A stretch of 64,000 nt of DNA from JBCDJG01 sp038748065 (lineage in GTDB: Bacteria; Pseudomonadota; Gammaproteobacteria; Pseudomonadales; Halieaceae). How positions within the stretch are numbered: the stretch's first letter is position 1; every line of letters starts with the position of its first letter. Location: assembly GCA_038748065.1 (NCBI GenBank), contig JBCDJG010000005.1, positions 62,001-126,000 on the forward strand, in the 5' to 3' direction. The position numbers and the translations under genes are program-made. Positions 46,647-55,661 of the stretch are shown here, one piece after another. The notes beneath the pieces are model-generated. The model searched no databases and was not told where the DNA came from. It was given only the letters and a program-made list of their open reading frames with translations.

Positions 46647-48911
46647 GTGATATTTGACGAGACTTCGATTTCCTGCGCGCCGGGCAGACGTGCTTACTGC
46701 ACGGTTCTGGAGCAGCAGGTGCGCTTGGAAGATAGCGACGATGTAACAAGACTTGTGGACGCGCCCCACGAATACGTGGCCGCGCTCAGCGCCCTGGCGA
46801 GCCAACATCAGATTCGAAGGCCAAGCCTACCTGAGGATGCCAGGCTGAGCGTGGTGATGCGTTTTTGCCAGTTCTATGCGGACCTGATACTGGCTCTACA
46901 GCAGCGCGCCGGGCATCGCGTGAGCTTCATGGAAGTGATCCCGACACAGCGGGCGGGGCTTGCGCGCGTCGTTGTAGAGGTCGAAGAGCGTGACGTCGGA
47001 CTACGGGCAATGCAACTTGCCCAGTCTCTGCTGGCGCAGTCGTGTCCGGGCCTGGGCATCGAGGCCGAAGTCAGCGCGGAGGGAGGGCTTGAGGCCAGGA
47101 TCGTTGAGTTTTTATCTTTCGCCGAAGCCCGAGTGCTGCCAGTTATGACCCAGGCCATGGTTGATGCCGCAGATCGCGCGGAGATTCCCTGGGCCAAGCT
47201 GGATCGTTTCCCCTTCGTCAGCCGCCCGGGTGATCGGCGAATCCGTCCGAACGGTGGCCTGCGGCTCGGGCACTGCCGTTATCAGGCGATTTTTGATGGC
47301 ACCTTTTGTGTCAGCCCCCCCGGCTCGGCAGGCCAACTTGTTAATAACGGGCCAGAGGGTCTGGCCGTGATGCGGGGTTTGGGTCTTCCCGTCCCGCAAG
47401 GACAGCCACCGGAGCTGCCTCAGGGCGCAGTTTATGTTGCCGTGATCGGTAACCGTCAGCCGCTATTCGTTTTCGAAACCGGTGTCCGTGAGGCGACCGA
47501 TATCAGCGAGCAATGTCCCCCCCCGCTGGTTTCGTGGCTGGACCAGGTTGCCGCAGCGATCGACGCCGCGCTGATTATGGTGACCTTCATAAGCAGCGAC
47601 ATCGAGGCGGGCGGCGCCTGCTTTGTGGACCTTGATGTGGCGCCGCCGCTCGACGCCTTGCTGCCGGCGGAATCGCCCCTGCTGGCCTCGGCTGCAGACG
47701 CACTGGTCGCGTGGGCCTTCCCGCCGGGCGCACCCTGTCGAGTGCCGATCGTCGCCGTGACCGCCACCAATGGGAAGACGACCACAACCAATCTGTTGCA
47801 CTGGATGTTGCGTCAGGCCGGCCTGCAGCCTGGGCTTGCGATCTCCGACGGCCTGTTTGATGGCCAGCGCCGGCTGCTTCAGGATGGCGACCAGTCAGGG
47901 GCTACGGGTCACCTGCACCAGATGGGCAACCCAGCCTATGACTCATTGGCGCTGGAAACGGCTCACGGCGGTATCGCGATGAGCGGCTTCGCCTTCGATT
48001 GGTGTGACGTGGCGATTTGTCTGAACGTCACTCGTGATCACATCCATCATCTGGGCATTGAAACCGTCGACGATATGGCGGCCCTTAAGCGGCTGCTACC
48101 GGCGAGGGCGCGTCACGGCGTGGTGATAAATGCCGACAACGCCATGTCTCTGCGCATGCTGCCTTTTCCGAATGCCGCAGAAACTTGTCTGGTTTCTACA
48201 GAGCGCGACGTGGACTACCTGCGTCTTCTGCCTGGTGCCGGCAAGCTCTTTGCGCTGGTCGAGGATGCCGTGCTGGTCCTGTATGACAAGGCTGAGCGTA
48301 TCCCCCTGTTGCCGGTGGCGCAACTTGCTATGGCACTCGGCGGCGGCGTGCATTACAACGTGTCCAATGCCCTGCACGCTGCGGCTGCGTGCTACCTCAT
48401 GAAGCTGCCTGCCGATGTTATCGTTCGCGGCTTGGCTACGTTCAGACTCAACCCCGAACTCAACCCCGGACGTATGGTGCTCTTCGACGCGCTGCCATTT
48501 CAGGTCGTGGTCGACTTTGCGCACAACCCCGACGGCCTGATCCAGTTGACAAAAGCGTTGCAAAGCCTGCCTGTCAGTGGTCGGCGCTATATCAATGTGT
48601 CTGCCGCCCATTATCAGGATCACCAGACGCTCGATGAGATCGCGGGGGCGGTGGCAGGGCAGTTTGACGGGTATGTCTGTTTTGATTACGAGGGCGAGGC
48701 AATCAAAGGCAAGACGGGGATCGGTGAACGCATGGTCCACTACCTGCAAGATCGTGGCGTACCGAGGTCGCAGATTGACACAGCAGCGACGGAGGTCGAG
48801 GCGGCGAGGGCTATGCTGGAGCGGGCAAAGCCAGGGGACATGCTCGTTATCTTGCACGGCAAATCGGCGCGGCAGCAAATCATGGATATGGTCTCAGGCT
48901 GGCAGGCCTGA
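46647..48911 (+). CDS. Cyanophycin-synthetase-like Mur ligase with degenerate ATP-grasp domain
   Basis: A 754-residue relative of cyanophycin synthetase CphA. Residues 1-200 resemble the CphA N-domain (RVVVEVEERDVGLRAMQLA, EIPWAKL). Residues about 204-358 begin like the ATP-grasp (GLRLGHCRYQ, LGLPVPQG) but are about 100 residues too short. They lack the nucleotide-binding loop, and the catalytic Glu-x-Asn region reads DLDVAPPLD. From 366 a full Mur-ligase domain follows, with P-loop TATNGKTTTT (first Gly is Ala), NVTRDHIHHLG and DFAHNPDGL. One ATP-dependent amide-forming site is expected; polymer synthesis is unlikely. GTG start without a clear Shine-Dalgarno. Confidence 0.8.
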   Translation: MIFDETSISCAPGRRAYCTVLEQQVRLEDSDDVTRLVDAPHEYVAALSALASQHQIRRPSLPEDARLSVVMRFCQFYADLILALQQRAGHRVSFMEVIPTQRAGLARVVVEVEERDVGLRAMQLAQSLLAQSCPGLGIEAEVSAEGGLEARIVEFLSFAEARVLPVMTQAMVDAADRAEIPWAKLDRFPFVSRPGDRRIRPNGGLRLGHCRYQAIFDGTFCVSPPGSAGQLVNNGPEGLAVMRGLGLPVPQGQPPELPQGAVYVAVIGNRQPLFVFETGVREATDISEQCPPPLVSWLDQVAAAIDAALIMVTFISSDIEAGGACFVDLDVAPPLDALLPAESPLLASAADALVAWAFPPGAPCRVPIVAVTATNGKTTTTNLLHWMLRQAGLQPGLAISDGLFDGQRRLLQDGDQSGATGHLHQMGNPAYDSLALETAHGGIAMSGFAFDWCDVAICLNVTRDHIHHLGIETVDDMAALKRLLPARARHGVVINADNAMSLRMLPFPNAAETCLVSTERDVDYLRLLPGAGKLFALVEDAVLVLYDKAERIPLLPVAQLAMALGGGVHYNVSNALHAAAACYLMKLPADVIVRGLATFRLNPELNPGRMVLFDALPFQVVVDFAHNPDGLIQLTKALQSLPVSGRRYINVSAAHYQDHQTLDEIAGAVAGQFDGYVCFDYEGEAIKGKTGIGERMVHYLQDRGVPRSQIDTAATEVEAARAMLERAKPGDMLVILHGKSARQQIMDMVSGWQA

Positions 48912-48931
48912 GCGTCTGAAGCAACTCACCG

Positions 48932-50239
48932 TCACAGAACCGTTGCTAACGCAAGGGTGCGCTCCACGCTCCAGTATATTGCAGCCAGCCCAGCGCCAAT
49001 AACGATTGAGGCACGGGCGACGCCTGCCCCCGCGGGCGTGACACGCACAAGCAGTGCGATCACGCCTGCGGCAAACGCGACTATCAGCACCTGGCCCAGC
49101 TCGATGCCGATGTTGAAGGCCAGCAGACTCTGCCAGATGTTTGGCGAGCTGATCTTGAGGATATTTTGCAGGACGAAGGAAAAACCAAGGCCGTGGATCA
49201 GGCCGATACCTGCCGTGATAAGGAACATACGATATTCGCCGTGCCCCTTCGCTGCTGGCCGCATTGCCACAGCCGCGGCATATACAATGGTGAGCGCAAT
49301 GATCAGCTCGACGGTTGGAATGAACCAGGCGCCGACGGGCACAAAACCAAAAAAGCCCAGCGATAGCGTTACACTGTGGCCCAGAGTAAAGCCAGTCACC
49401 CGCCACAGCAGGCTGGCCACACCGGAAGCGCCGACGGCCAGGCAGAGCACAAACAGCACGTGATCGAGACCCTCCAGGATATGTCGGACGCCCTCCTTGA
49501 TGAAGGTCCCGAAGCCGGCCACGGGCGAGCTAGAAACCTCGATAGGCTGTTTGAGCAGCCCGCTGGAGCGGAAGACAGCAAGGCCACCTGGACCGTTGTA
49601 TAGCAGCACGTTGGCCGTTTGTTCCTGGTCGGGCAGCCCAGGATCCAGGTTCGCGCCAAGACTATAGCGGCTCACGCTGCTGCCGGTTTTTAGCAGCAGT
49701 TGCGTATCTACCACTGCGTCACCCACGTAAACCAGACCATCTGGCCAGGCTTGCGGAGCCTCGAACACCGCCTGCGCCTCATCCAGTGTCGCGAACCCGG
49801 GCTCGTGGTCGAGTGCGTGGACACGAACTGCCACGACCTGCATTTCGCTCTCGCTGTCCTGTATGTCAATGGTCAGGCCCTCTGCGACGCGTCGTCCGAT
49901 GCCAAGGGGGTCGGACGCTAACTGCTCAAAATCTACATAGTGGACCAGTCGTTCGCCTTCCATCGCATTGCGAGTAAAAGGTGCAGGTGCTGGCAGACCG
50001 TCGGGCCCCGCGGCCCCGGTGAGATCGGCGACGAGGTAGGGCATGGGCAGGCGCACCAGAATGGAAAGCCCCTCAGCGTGATGTTCCACATGAAAAATGC
50101 GCACATTCAGGTTGAGCTCAAAGTGCGCGAAGGTTGTCGCCGACAGGGCGTACAGGAGCAGGGCGAGTGTTACCCGCCTCGAGAGGAGCAGCCAGGTGCT
50201 CGACTCACAGACGAGAGCGGCCAGTATCCAGCACCGCAT
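48932..50239 (-). CDS. HupE/UreJ family membrane protein
   Basis: A 435-residue protein. An N-terminal signal-like segment is followed by a periplasmic beta-rich domain of about 200 residues. A C-terminal polytopic domain then has the HupE/UreJ_2 signature: GVRHILEGLDHVLFVLCL, FTLGHSVTLSLG and GIGLIHGLGFSF. The conserved His and Asp residues suggest metal (nickel or cobalt) handling as for HupE/UreJ, but no hydrogenase or urease is nearby. It starts 13 bp after the small protein gene upstream. Confidence 0.85.
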   Translation of the reverse strand: MRCWILAALVCESSTWLLLSRRVTLALLLYALSATTFAHFELNLNVRIFHVEHHAEGLSILVRLPMPYLVADLTGAAGPDGLPAPAPFTRNAMEGERLVHYVDFEQLASDPLGIGRRVAEGLTIDIQDSESEMQVVAVRVHALDHEPGFATLDEAQAVFEAPQAWPDGLVYVGDAVVDTQLLLKTGSSVSRYSLGANLDPGLPDQEQTANVLLYNGPGGLAVFRSSGLLKQPIEVSSSPVAGFGTFIKEGVRHILEGLDHVLFVLCLAVGASGVASLLWRVTGFTLGHSVTLSLGFFGFVPVGAWFIPTVELIIALTIVYAAAVAMRPAAKGHGEYRMFLITAGIGLIHGLGFSFVLQNILKISSPNIWQSLLAFNIGIELGQVLIVAFAAGVIALLVRVTPAGAGVARASIVIGAGLAAIYWSVERTLALATVL

Positions 50240-50252
50240 GTAAAACGGAAAG

Positions 50253-50450
50253 TTAGTGAATGATGCGGTCTGAGGGAATATCGGCGGGCTGGTCGCGCTG
50301 CTGCTTGGCCTCGGCGGCGGCCTGCTGTTCCTGCAAATGGTGCCGCAGGCGGCCTACCACGCTGGTCATCACGTCGATGGTCTGACTGATCTGGTCCAGC
50401 GCCATGAGAATAGTCTCGTTATCGTTGCGGGGTTTGTCACTGTTATCCAT
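50253..50450 (-). CDS. Small helical protein, unknown function
   Basis: A 65-residue soluble protein, mainly a predicted amphipathic helix (TILMALDQISQTIDVMTSVVGRLRHHLQEQQ), probably a coiled coil. ATG at 50450 is chosen because GGGAGGA lies 8 nt upstream; the open frame continues to 50474. It ends 13 bp before the HupE/UreJ-like gene on the same strand, so likely one transcript. I do not recognise the family. Confidence 0.65.
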   Translation of the reverse strand: MDNSDKPRNDNETILMALDQISQTIDVMTSVVGRLRHHLQEQQAAAEAKQQRDQPADIPSDRIIH

Positions 50451-50581
50451 TGAAGCGTCCTCCCTGGGAGTCACTTACCGCGTGGCGTCGTTGGTGCCCG
50501 CCAGCTGCCCGATACCACGGGGCAGCCGGAGGTCTTGTTTGCAGGCCGTCAACCGAGCTGATTAGCGGCACTGGTTATCAC

Positions 50582-51898
50582 TCAGTCCCAGCTCAGGGCG
50601 CCGCCCGTTTGGTACTCAATAACCCGCGTTTCGAAGAAATTCTTCTCCTTGCGCAAATCCATGATTTCGCTCATCCATGGGAAGGGGTTCTGCACGCCCG
50701 GGTACTGCTCTGGCAGGCCGAGCTGGCTCAAGCGCCGGTTAGCGATGAACTGCAGGTATTCTTCCATCATGGCCGCGTTCATACCGAGTACGCCGCGAGG
50801 CATGGTGTCTCTAGCGTATTCAATCTCGAGCTGGGTGCCTTCAAGGATCATCTGGATAACCTCAGACTGGAAGTCTTCGGTCCAGAGCTGCGGATTTTCC
50901 AGCTTGATCTGATTGATCACATCGATACCGAAGTTCAGGTGCATGGACTCGTCGCGCAGGATGTATTGGAACTGCTCTGCGACGCCGGTCATCTTGTTGC
51001 GGCGGCCCATCGACAGAATCTGGGTGAAGCCGCAGTAGAAGAAGATGCCTTCCGTCACGGCATAGAAGCCGATCAGGTTGCGCAACAGCTCCTGATCGGA
51101 TTCCAGCGTGCCCGTCTTAAAGTTGGGGTCCGACAGGCTCTGGGTTTTACCCAGGCTCCAGGCGGCCTTGGCAGCAACCGAAGGTACCTCGCGGTACATG
51201 TTGAAGACTTCGCCTTCATCCATGCCCAGCGACTCGATGCAGTACTGGTAGGCGTGGGTGTGTATCGCCTCCTCAAAGGCCTGGCGCAGCAGGTACTGAC
51301 GGCATTCCGGGTTAGTGATCAATCGGTAGATCGCCAGTACCAGATTGTTGGCCACCAGTGAGTCGGCGGTGGAGAAGTAGCCCAGGGAGCGCATCACAAT
51401 ACGGCGCTCGTCTTCGGACAGGCCATCGGCGCTTTTCCAGGTCGCCACGTCGGCCGTCATGTTGATTTCCTGCGGCATCCAGTGGTTGGCGCAGCCGTCA
51501 ATGTACTTCTGCCAGGCCCAGTCATACTTGAAGGGCACCAGCTGGTTGAGGTCTGCCCGGCAGTTGATCATGGCCTTTTCGTCGACGGAAACCCGGGCCG
51601 CACCCATCTCGAGCTCCTCCAGGCCCGGCGCCACGTCGATATTTTCTACGGCGCGGGCGGCCGCTGCGACATGGTTTGCCGCCTGCGCGTCCACCGCAGT
51701 CTCCGCTGGCGCTGAGGCAGTAGCTTCCTCAGCGACCGACGCACTCGCCGCGACCGAAGGTTCTGGTGCTGCAGGCTCTGCGGGTGCAGGTGGCGGTGGC
51801 GAATCGACCTCCGCCGAAGCCGCTGCCGCTATGGCAGCGTTATTGACCGCCGCAGCGCCAACCGTGTCTTCCTTGTTGTAGTCATCCCAGTTCAACAT
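50582..51898 (-). CDS. nrdB: Ribonucleotide reductase class Ia, small subunit
   Basis: A 438-residue R2 subunit housing the diiron-tyrosyl radical. FSTADSLVANN holds the first Asp, and EEAIHTHAYQY holds Glu, His and the radical Tyr, so this is the Tyr type. A second ExxH is in RDESMHLNFGIDV. Residues 20-90 are an Ala/Pro/Glu-rich low-complexity linker between a short conserved N-terminus (MLNWDDYNKED) and the fold, making the protein longer than E. coli NrdB (376). It lies 142 bp downstream of nrdA. Confidence 0.95.
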   Translation of the reverse strand: MLNWDDYNKEDTVGAAAVNNAAIAAAASAEVDSPPPPAPAEPAAPEPSVAASASVAEEATASAPAETAVDAQAANHVAAAARAVENIDVAPGLEELEMGAARVSVDEKAMINCRADLNQLVPFKYDWAWQKYIDGCANHWMPQEINMTADVATWKSADGLSEDERRIVMRSLGYFSTADSLVANNLVLAIYRLITNPECRQYLLRQAFEEAIHTHAYQYCIESLGMDEGEVFNMYREVPSVAAKAAWSLGKTQSLSDPNFKTGTLESDQELLRNLIGFYAVTEGIFFYCGFTQILSMGRRNKMTGVAEQFQYILRDESMHLNFGIDVINQIKLENPQLWTEDFQSEVIQMILEGTQLEIEYARDTMPRGVLGMNAAMMEEYLQFIANRRLSQLGLPEQYPGVQNPFPWMSEIMDLRKEKNFFETRVIEYQTGGALSWD

Positions 51899-52040
51899 CT
51901 TCCTAGTCCCCTGGCTTTCCGCCGTTGTAGAGCGCCGGTCTGAGAGAGTGGTATAACGCTCACCACCCGACGCTTTTAATGCCTTCCTCTAGTTTCTGCC
52001 CCAGGCCTGTAGCCTCTGCTCAATACCTAACTCTGCACCG

Positions 52041-54923
52041 CTACTGGCAAGCCTCACAATCCGGATCATCCAGCGAGCAGGCCTGCGGTACGGGTGCTGG
52101 CTCGGCAGGTGCCGACTCCGCAGACACCGCGTTCAATGCGCCGGTATCAATCGTGGATTTCTCCGTACCGGTCGCTGCCAGCGAGCGCAGGTAATAGGTG
52201 GTTTTCAGACCGGAATACCACGCCATGCGATAGGTTATATCGAGCTTCTTGCCACTGGCATTGTTGATGTACAGGTTTAGCGACTGCGCCTGGTCTATCC
52301 ACTTCTGACGTCGACTTGCTGCATCTACCAGCCAGCGCGGCTCTACCTCGAAGGCCGTCGCATAAACGGCCTTAAGGTCAGCCGGTATGCGGTCGATAGC
52401 CTGCACACTGCCGTCGTAGTATTTGAGATCGTTGACCATGACGCCATCCCACAGCCCGCGCGCCTTCAGATCACCGACCAGGTAGGGATTGACGACGGTG
52501 AATTCACCGGACAGGTTCGATTTCACATAGAGGTTCTGGTAGGTGGGCTCTATGGACTGCGATACGCCGGTGATATTGGCAATGGTCGCCGTGGGCGCAA
52601 TCGCCATCACGTTGGAGTTGCGCATGCCCTGGCTGTTCACCTTGTCGCGCAGGCTTGGCCAATCCAATGTCTGATCAGAATTGACCTGGATATAGTCGGC
52701 GCCGCGCTCTTCTACGAGTTCTGACAGGGAATCAATCGGGAAGATGCCCTGGCTCCACAGAGAGCCCTCATAGCTGGAATAGCGGCCGCGCTCTGCTGCA
52801 AGGTCGGAGGACGCGTCGATGGCGAAGTAGCTGATTGCCTCCATGGAGCGATCGGCGAAATCCACAGCATCGCTGGAACCGTAAGCGATATGCTGTTTGT
52901 ACAGTGCATCCTGAAAGCCCATCAGGCCAAGACCCACGGGACGGTGCAGCATATTGGAGTTTTCCGCCTGGGGCACTGAGTAGTAGTTAATGTCGATGAC
53001 GTTATCCAACATACGTACCGCCGTGCGCACGGTCTTTTGTAGCTTCGCCGTATCAAGCTTGCCGTCCACAATGTGCTGAGGCAGGTTCACGGAGCCCAGG
53101 TTGCAAACCGCGATCTCGTCCTTGTTGGTGTTAAGGGTGATCTCGGTGCATAAGTTCGAGGAGTGCACGACACCCACGTGCCGCTGCGGCGAACGCAGAT
53201 TGCAGGGATCTTTGAAGGTCATCCACGGATGGCCTGTTTCAAACAGCATGCCCAGCATCTTGCGCCAGAGCGTTTCCGCCGGTACGCGCTTGAACAGCTT
53301 CATCTCGCCGCTGCGGGTCATGTCTTCATACTGTTCATAGCGGGCTTCGAATGCCTTGCCGTAGAGGTCGTGCAGATCAGGTACGTCGTTCGGTGAGAAC
53401 AGAGTCCACTCCTGGTTGTCGAACACCCGCTTCATGAACAGGTCGGGTATCCAGTTCGCAGTGTTCATATCGTGGGTGCGACGGCGGTCGTCACCGGTGT
53501 TCTTGCGAAGTTCTACGAATTCTTCGATGTCGAGGTGCCATGTCTCGAGGTAGGAACATACCGCGCCCTTGCGTTTGCCACCCTGATTCACGGCTACGGC
53601 GGTATCGTTAACGACCTTGAGGAAGGGCACAACGCCCTGGCTCTTGCCGTTTGTGCCTTTGATGTAGGAGCCAAGTGCGCGCACCGGGGTCCAGTCATTG
53701 CCAAGGCCGCCTGCAAACTTCGACAGCATGGCGTTATCCTGGATAGCGCCGTAAATGCCGTGCAAGTCATCTGGCACCGTGGTGAGGTAGCAGGAGGACA
53801 GCTGCGGCCGCAGGGTGCCGGCATTGAACAGAGTCGGCGTTGAGCTCATGTAGTCGAATGACGACAGCAGCTCATAGAACTCGATGGCGCGAGCGTTACG
53901 GTCTACCTCACGATGCGCAAGGCCCATAGCCACGCGCATGAAGAAGATTTGGGGCAGTTCAAAACGCACTTCATTGCTGTGAATGAAATAGCGGTCATAC
54001 AGGGTTTGCAGTCCGAGGTAGGTGAACTGGAGATCACGCTCTGGTAACAGCGCCTGGCCCAGCTGCGCCAGATCATAATCCAGCAAATCCGGTGACAGCA
54101 GTTCCAGCTCCACACCGCGGTTGATGTAGGCGGGTAGGGCCTTGGCATACAAGGTCGTCATATCGGCCTGGGTGGCGCTGTCAGTGACATTCATAAAGCC
54201 GAGTGCTTCGGCTCGCAAGTTATCCAGCAGCAGGCGAGCTGAGGCGTAGGTGTAGTTGGGTTCCTGTTCGATCAGCGTCCGCGCGGTGATCACCAGAGAG
54301 GTAGACAGCTCTTCTGCGCTGACGCCGTCGTACAGGTTCTTCAGTGCCTCGTCGATGATGCGGCTCTCACTGACATCATCCAGTTCGGCGCAGGCTTCGG
54401 CGACGATAGTGTGAAGCCGGTCAACGTTCAGGGGCACCCGGCTCCCATCGGGCTGTACTACGTTGATACCCACCGCTGCTTCCTGGGCGGCAGGTGACAG
54501 GGCGTCGCGCGCAGCGCGCTTGCGGGCCTGCTCTTCGCGGTAGATGACGTAATCGCGGGCTATTTTGTGCTCGCCCGCGCGCATCAGGGAGAGCTCAACC
54601 TGATCCTGGATATCTTCTATATGGATAGTGCCGCCAGAGGGCATCCGCCGCTTGAAGGTGGCTGTAACCTGTTCCGTCAGTTTGGCGACCGTTTCATGAA
54701 TCCGGCTCGACGCTGCCGCGGTGCCACCTTCCACGGCCAGGAAAGCTTTCGTGATGGCGACAGAAATTTTACTTTCCTCGAATGACACCACCGTTCCATT
54801 GCGCTTGATGACCCGCAATTGACCGGGTGCGGTCGCGGCTATACCAGCGCTGACGGGCGATTCAGCCTGCGCAGGGGAAGGGGCTTCGGTGGAGGCTCCA
54901 GTGGGATTGGTCTCTGTTTGCAT
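52041..54923 (-). CDS. nrdA: Ribonucleotide reductase class Ia, large subunit
   Basis: A 960-residue R1 subunit. An N-terminal ATP-cone (LRVIKRNGTVVSFEESKI) is followed by a second cone-like segment near 155, both for allosteric control. Active-site cysteines are seen in SSCYLTT, NLCTEI and AVCNLGSVNL. The C-terminal redox pair is C-E-A-C in the last residues. An Ala/Pro/Ser-rich 35-residue N-terminal extension is unusual. CGGAGT precedes the ATG. Transcription appears to start far upstream from a promoter with NrdR-like boxes near 55.6 kb. Confidence 0.96.
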   Translation of the reverse strand: MQTETNPTGASTEAPSPAQAESPVSAGIAATAPGQLRVIKRNGTVVSFEESKISVAITKAFLAVEGGTAAASSRIHETVAKLTEQVTATFKRRMPSGGTIHIEDIQDQVELSLMRAGEHKIARDYVIYREEQARKRAARDALSPAAQEAAVGINVVQPDGSRVPLNVDRLHTIVAEACAELDDVSESRIIDEALKNLYDGVSAEELSTSLVITARTLIEQEPNYTYASARLLLDNLRAEALGFMNVTDSATQADMTTLYAKALPAYINRGVELELLSPDLLDYDLAQLGQALLPERDLQFTYLGLQTLYDRYFIHSNEVRFELPQIFFMRVAMGLAHREVDRNARAIEFYELLSSFDYMSSTPTLFNAGTLRPQLSSCYLTTVPDDLHGIYGAIQDNAMLSKFAGGLGNDWTPVRALGSYIKGTNGKSQGVVPFLKVVNDTAVAVNQGGKRKGAVCSYLETWHLDIEEFVELRKNTGDDRRRTHDMNTANWIPDLFMKRVFDNQEWTLFSPNDVPDLHDLYGKAFEARYEQYEDMTRSGEMKLFKRVPAETLWRKMLGMLFETGHPWMTFKDPCNLRSPQRHVGVVHSSNLCTEITLNTNKDEIAVCNLGSVNLPQHIVDGKLDTAKLQKTVRTAVRMLDNVIDINYYSVPQAENSNMLHRPVGLGLMGFQDALYKQHIAYGSSDAVDFADRSMEAISYFAIDASSDLAAERGRYSSYEGSLWSQGIFPIDSLSELVEERGADYIQVNSDQTLDWPSLRDKVNSQGMRNSNVMAIAPTATIANITGVSQSIEPTYQNLYVKSNLSGEFTVVNPYLVGDLKARGLWDGVMVNDLKYYDGSVQAIDRIPADLKAVYATAFEVEPRWLVDAASRRQKWIDQAQSLNLYINNASGKKLDITYRMAWYSGLKTTYYLRSLAATGTEKSTIDTGALNAVSAESAPAEPAPVPQACSLDDPDCEACQ

Positions 54924-55450
54924 GTCTACTCCGAGGTGATGGCCCGTGGCCTTATTGTTGTTGGGTTACCGCTACAACGTCCTAGTGTGTGTCAACTGCG
55001 AGACGCTGGGGGTATTGGCTCCAAGCGCCTGGCAATAACCGGGGCAAGATCGGGATGGGTGTTGTACCCAGCAGCGCGAATCCTAAACGTTGTGGCTATC
55101 GTATTGCTTTTGCGAATACGTCGCCGACGCTGGATCTCTGTAGAGTCTGCGATCAGGTCGGCTGTCAGACTGGCCCTGTCGTTAACTCTTTGAGAAACAG
55201 CGACTCTGTAGGCTCGCAACCTTAGGGTCGCAACTGTCTCTTCCCTGGTGTTCCCCGGCCTGTTGCACCCGAGCCGAGTAAGACCTCGACTGATCATGGT
55301 TGCCCAATGGTCTAAAAAGCGTCCACTTGGCTGCAACAAACTCCTTGCTTCATCCTTCACCACGCGCTTCCCGGGGTCTTGCTTTGTCACGATGACCGGC
55401 TCCTGGCTGTTGACCACTTATCTGGTGAACCATGGCCACTCGACGTTACT

Positions 55451-55486
55451 CATGGTGCCCTGCATGGTCTTCAGCATGGTCCTCTG
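55451..55486. repeat. Three tandem 12-bp repeats in the nrdA leader
   Basis: CATGGTGCCCTG, CATGGTCTTCAG and CATGGTCCTCTG follow each other without spacing, and a fourth related unit (CATGGCCACTCG) lies at 55431-55442. The conserved core is CATGGT. Function unknown; possible protein-binding iterons or RNA elements. Confidence 0.65.
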
Positions 55487-55565
55487 CTTTGGTGCGCACT
55501 CTTCAGGTGCATGTGCGTACTTACGTACTACTGAGGGCCTGCATCGTTCGCTTTCTGCACGGGAG

Positions 55566-55581
55566 CCCCTATATATTGGGG
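55566..55581. promoter_or_regulatory. NrdR-box-like site 1
   Basis: CCCCTATATATTGGGG is a near-palindrome with the AT core of NrdR boxes. Its centre is 32 bp from a second, weaker box, the three-turn spacing typical of NrdR operators. Confidence 0.5.
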
Positions 55582-55597
55582 TTGGCAGGTGGCTTGA

Positions 55598-55613
55598 CTA
55601 CAAGATAATGCGC
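55598..55613 (-). promoter_or_regulatory. NrdR-box-like site 2 with overlapping promoter
   Basis: On the minus strand TTATCTTGTAG matches the right half of the NrdR consensus. TATCTT also makes a plausible -10, with TTGCAT 17 bp upstream as a weak -35. NrdR-ATP/dATP would repress nrdAB here. Confidence 0.42.
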
Positions 55614-55652
55614 TGCTTACGAATATGCAAGGGTACGAGCACTGGATTATGC

Positions 55653-55661
55653 TGTGGAAAA
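55653..55661 (-). promoter_or_regulatory. DnaA-box-like sequence
   Basis: TGTGGAAAA on the plus strand reads TTTTCCACA on the other, one mismatch from the DnaA 9-mer TTATNCACA. It sits just upstream of the proposed nrdA promoter, as DnaA boxes do in E. coli. A single match may be chance. Confidence 0.3.

Noticed and set aside
54992..55417. 141-codon GTG-started frame in the nrdA leader
   Set aside because: No recognisable domain, weak start, Arg-rich composition as expected from translated non-coding DNA. Kept only as part of the leader entry.
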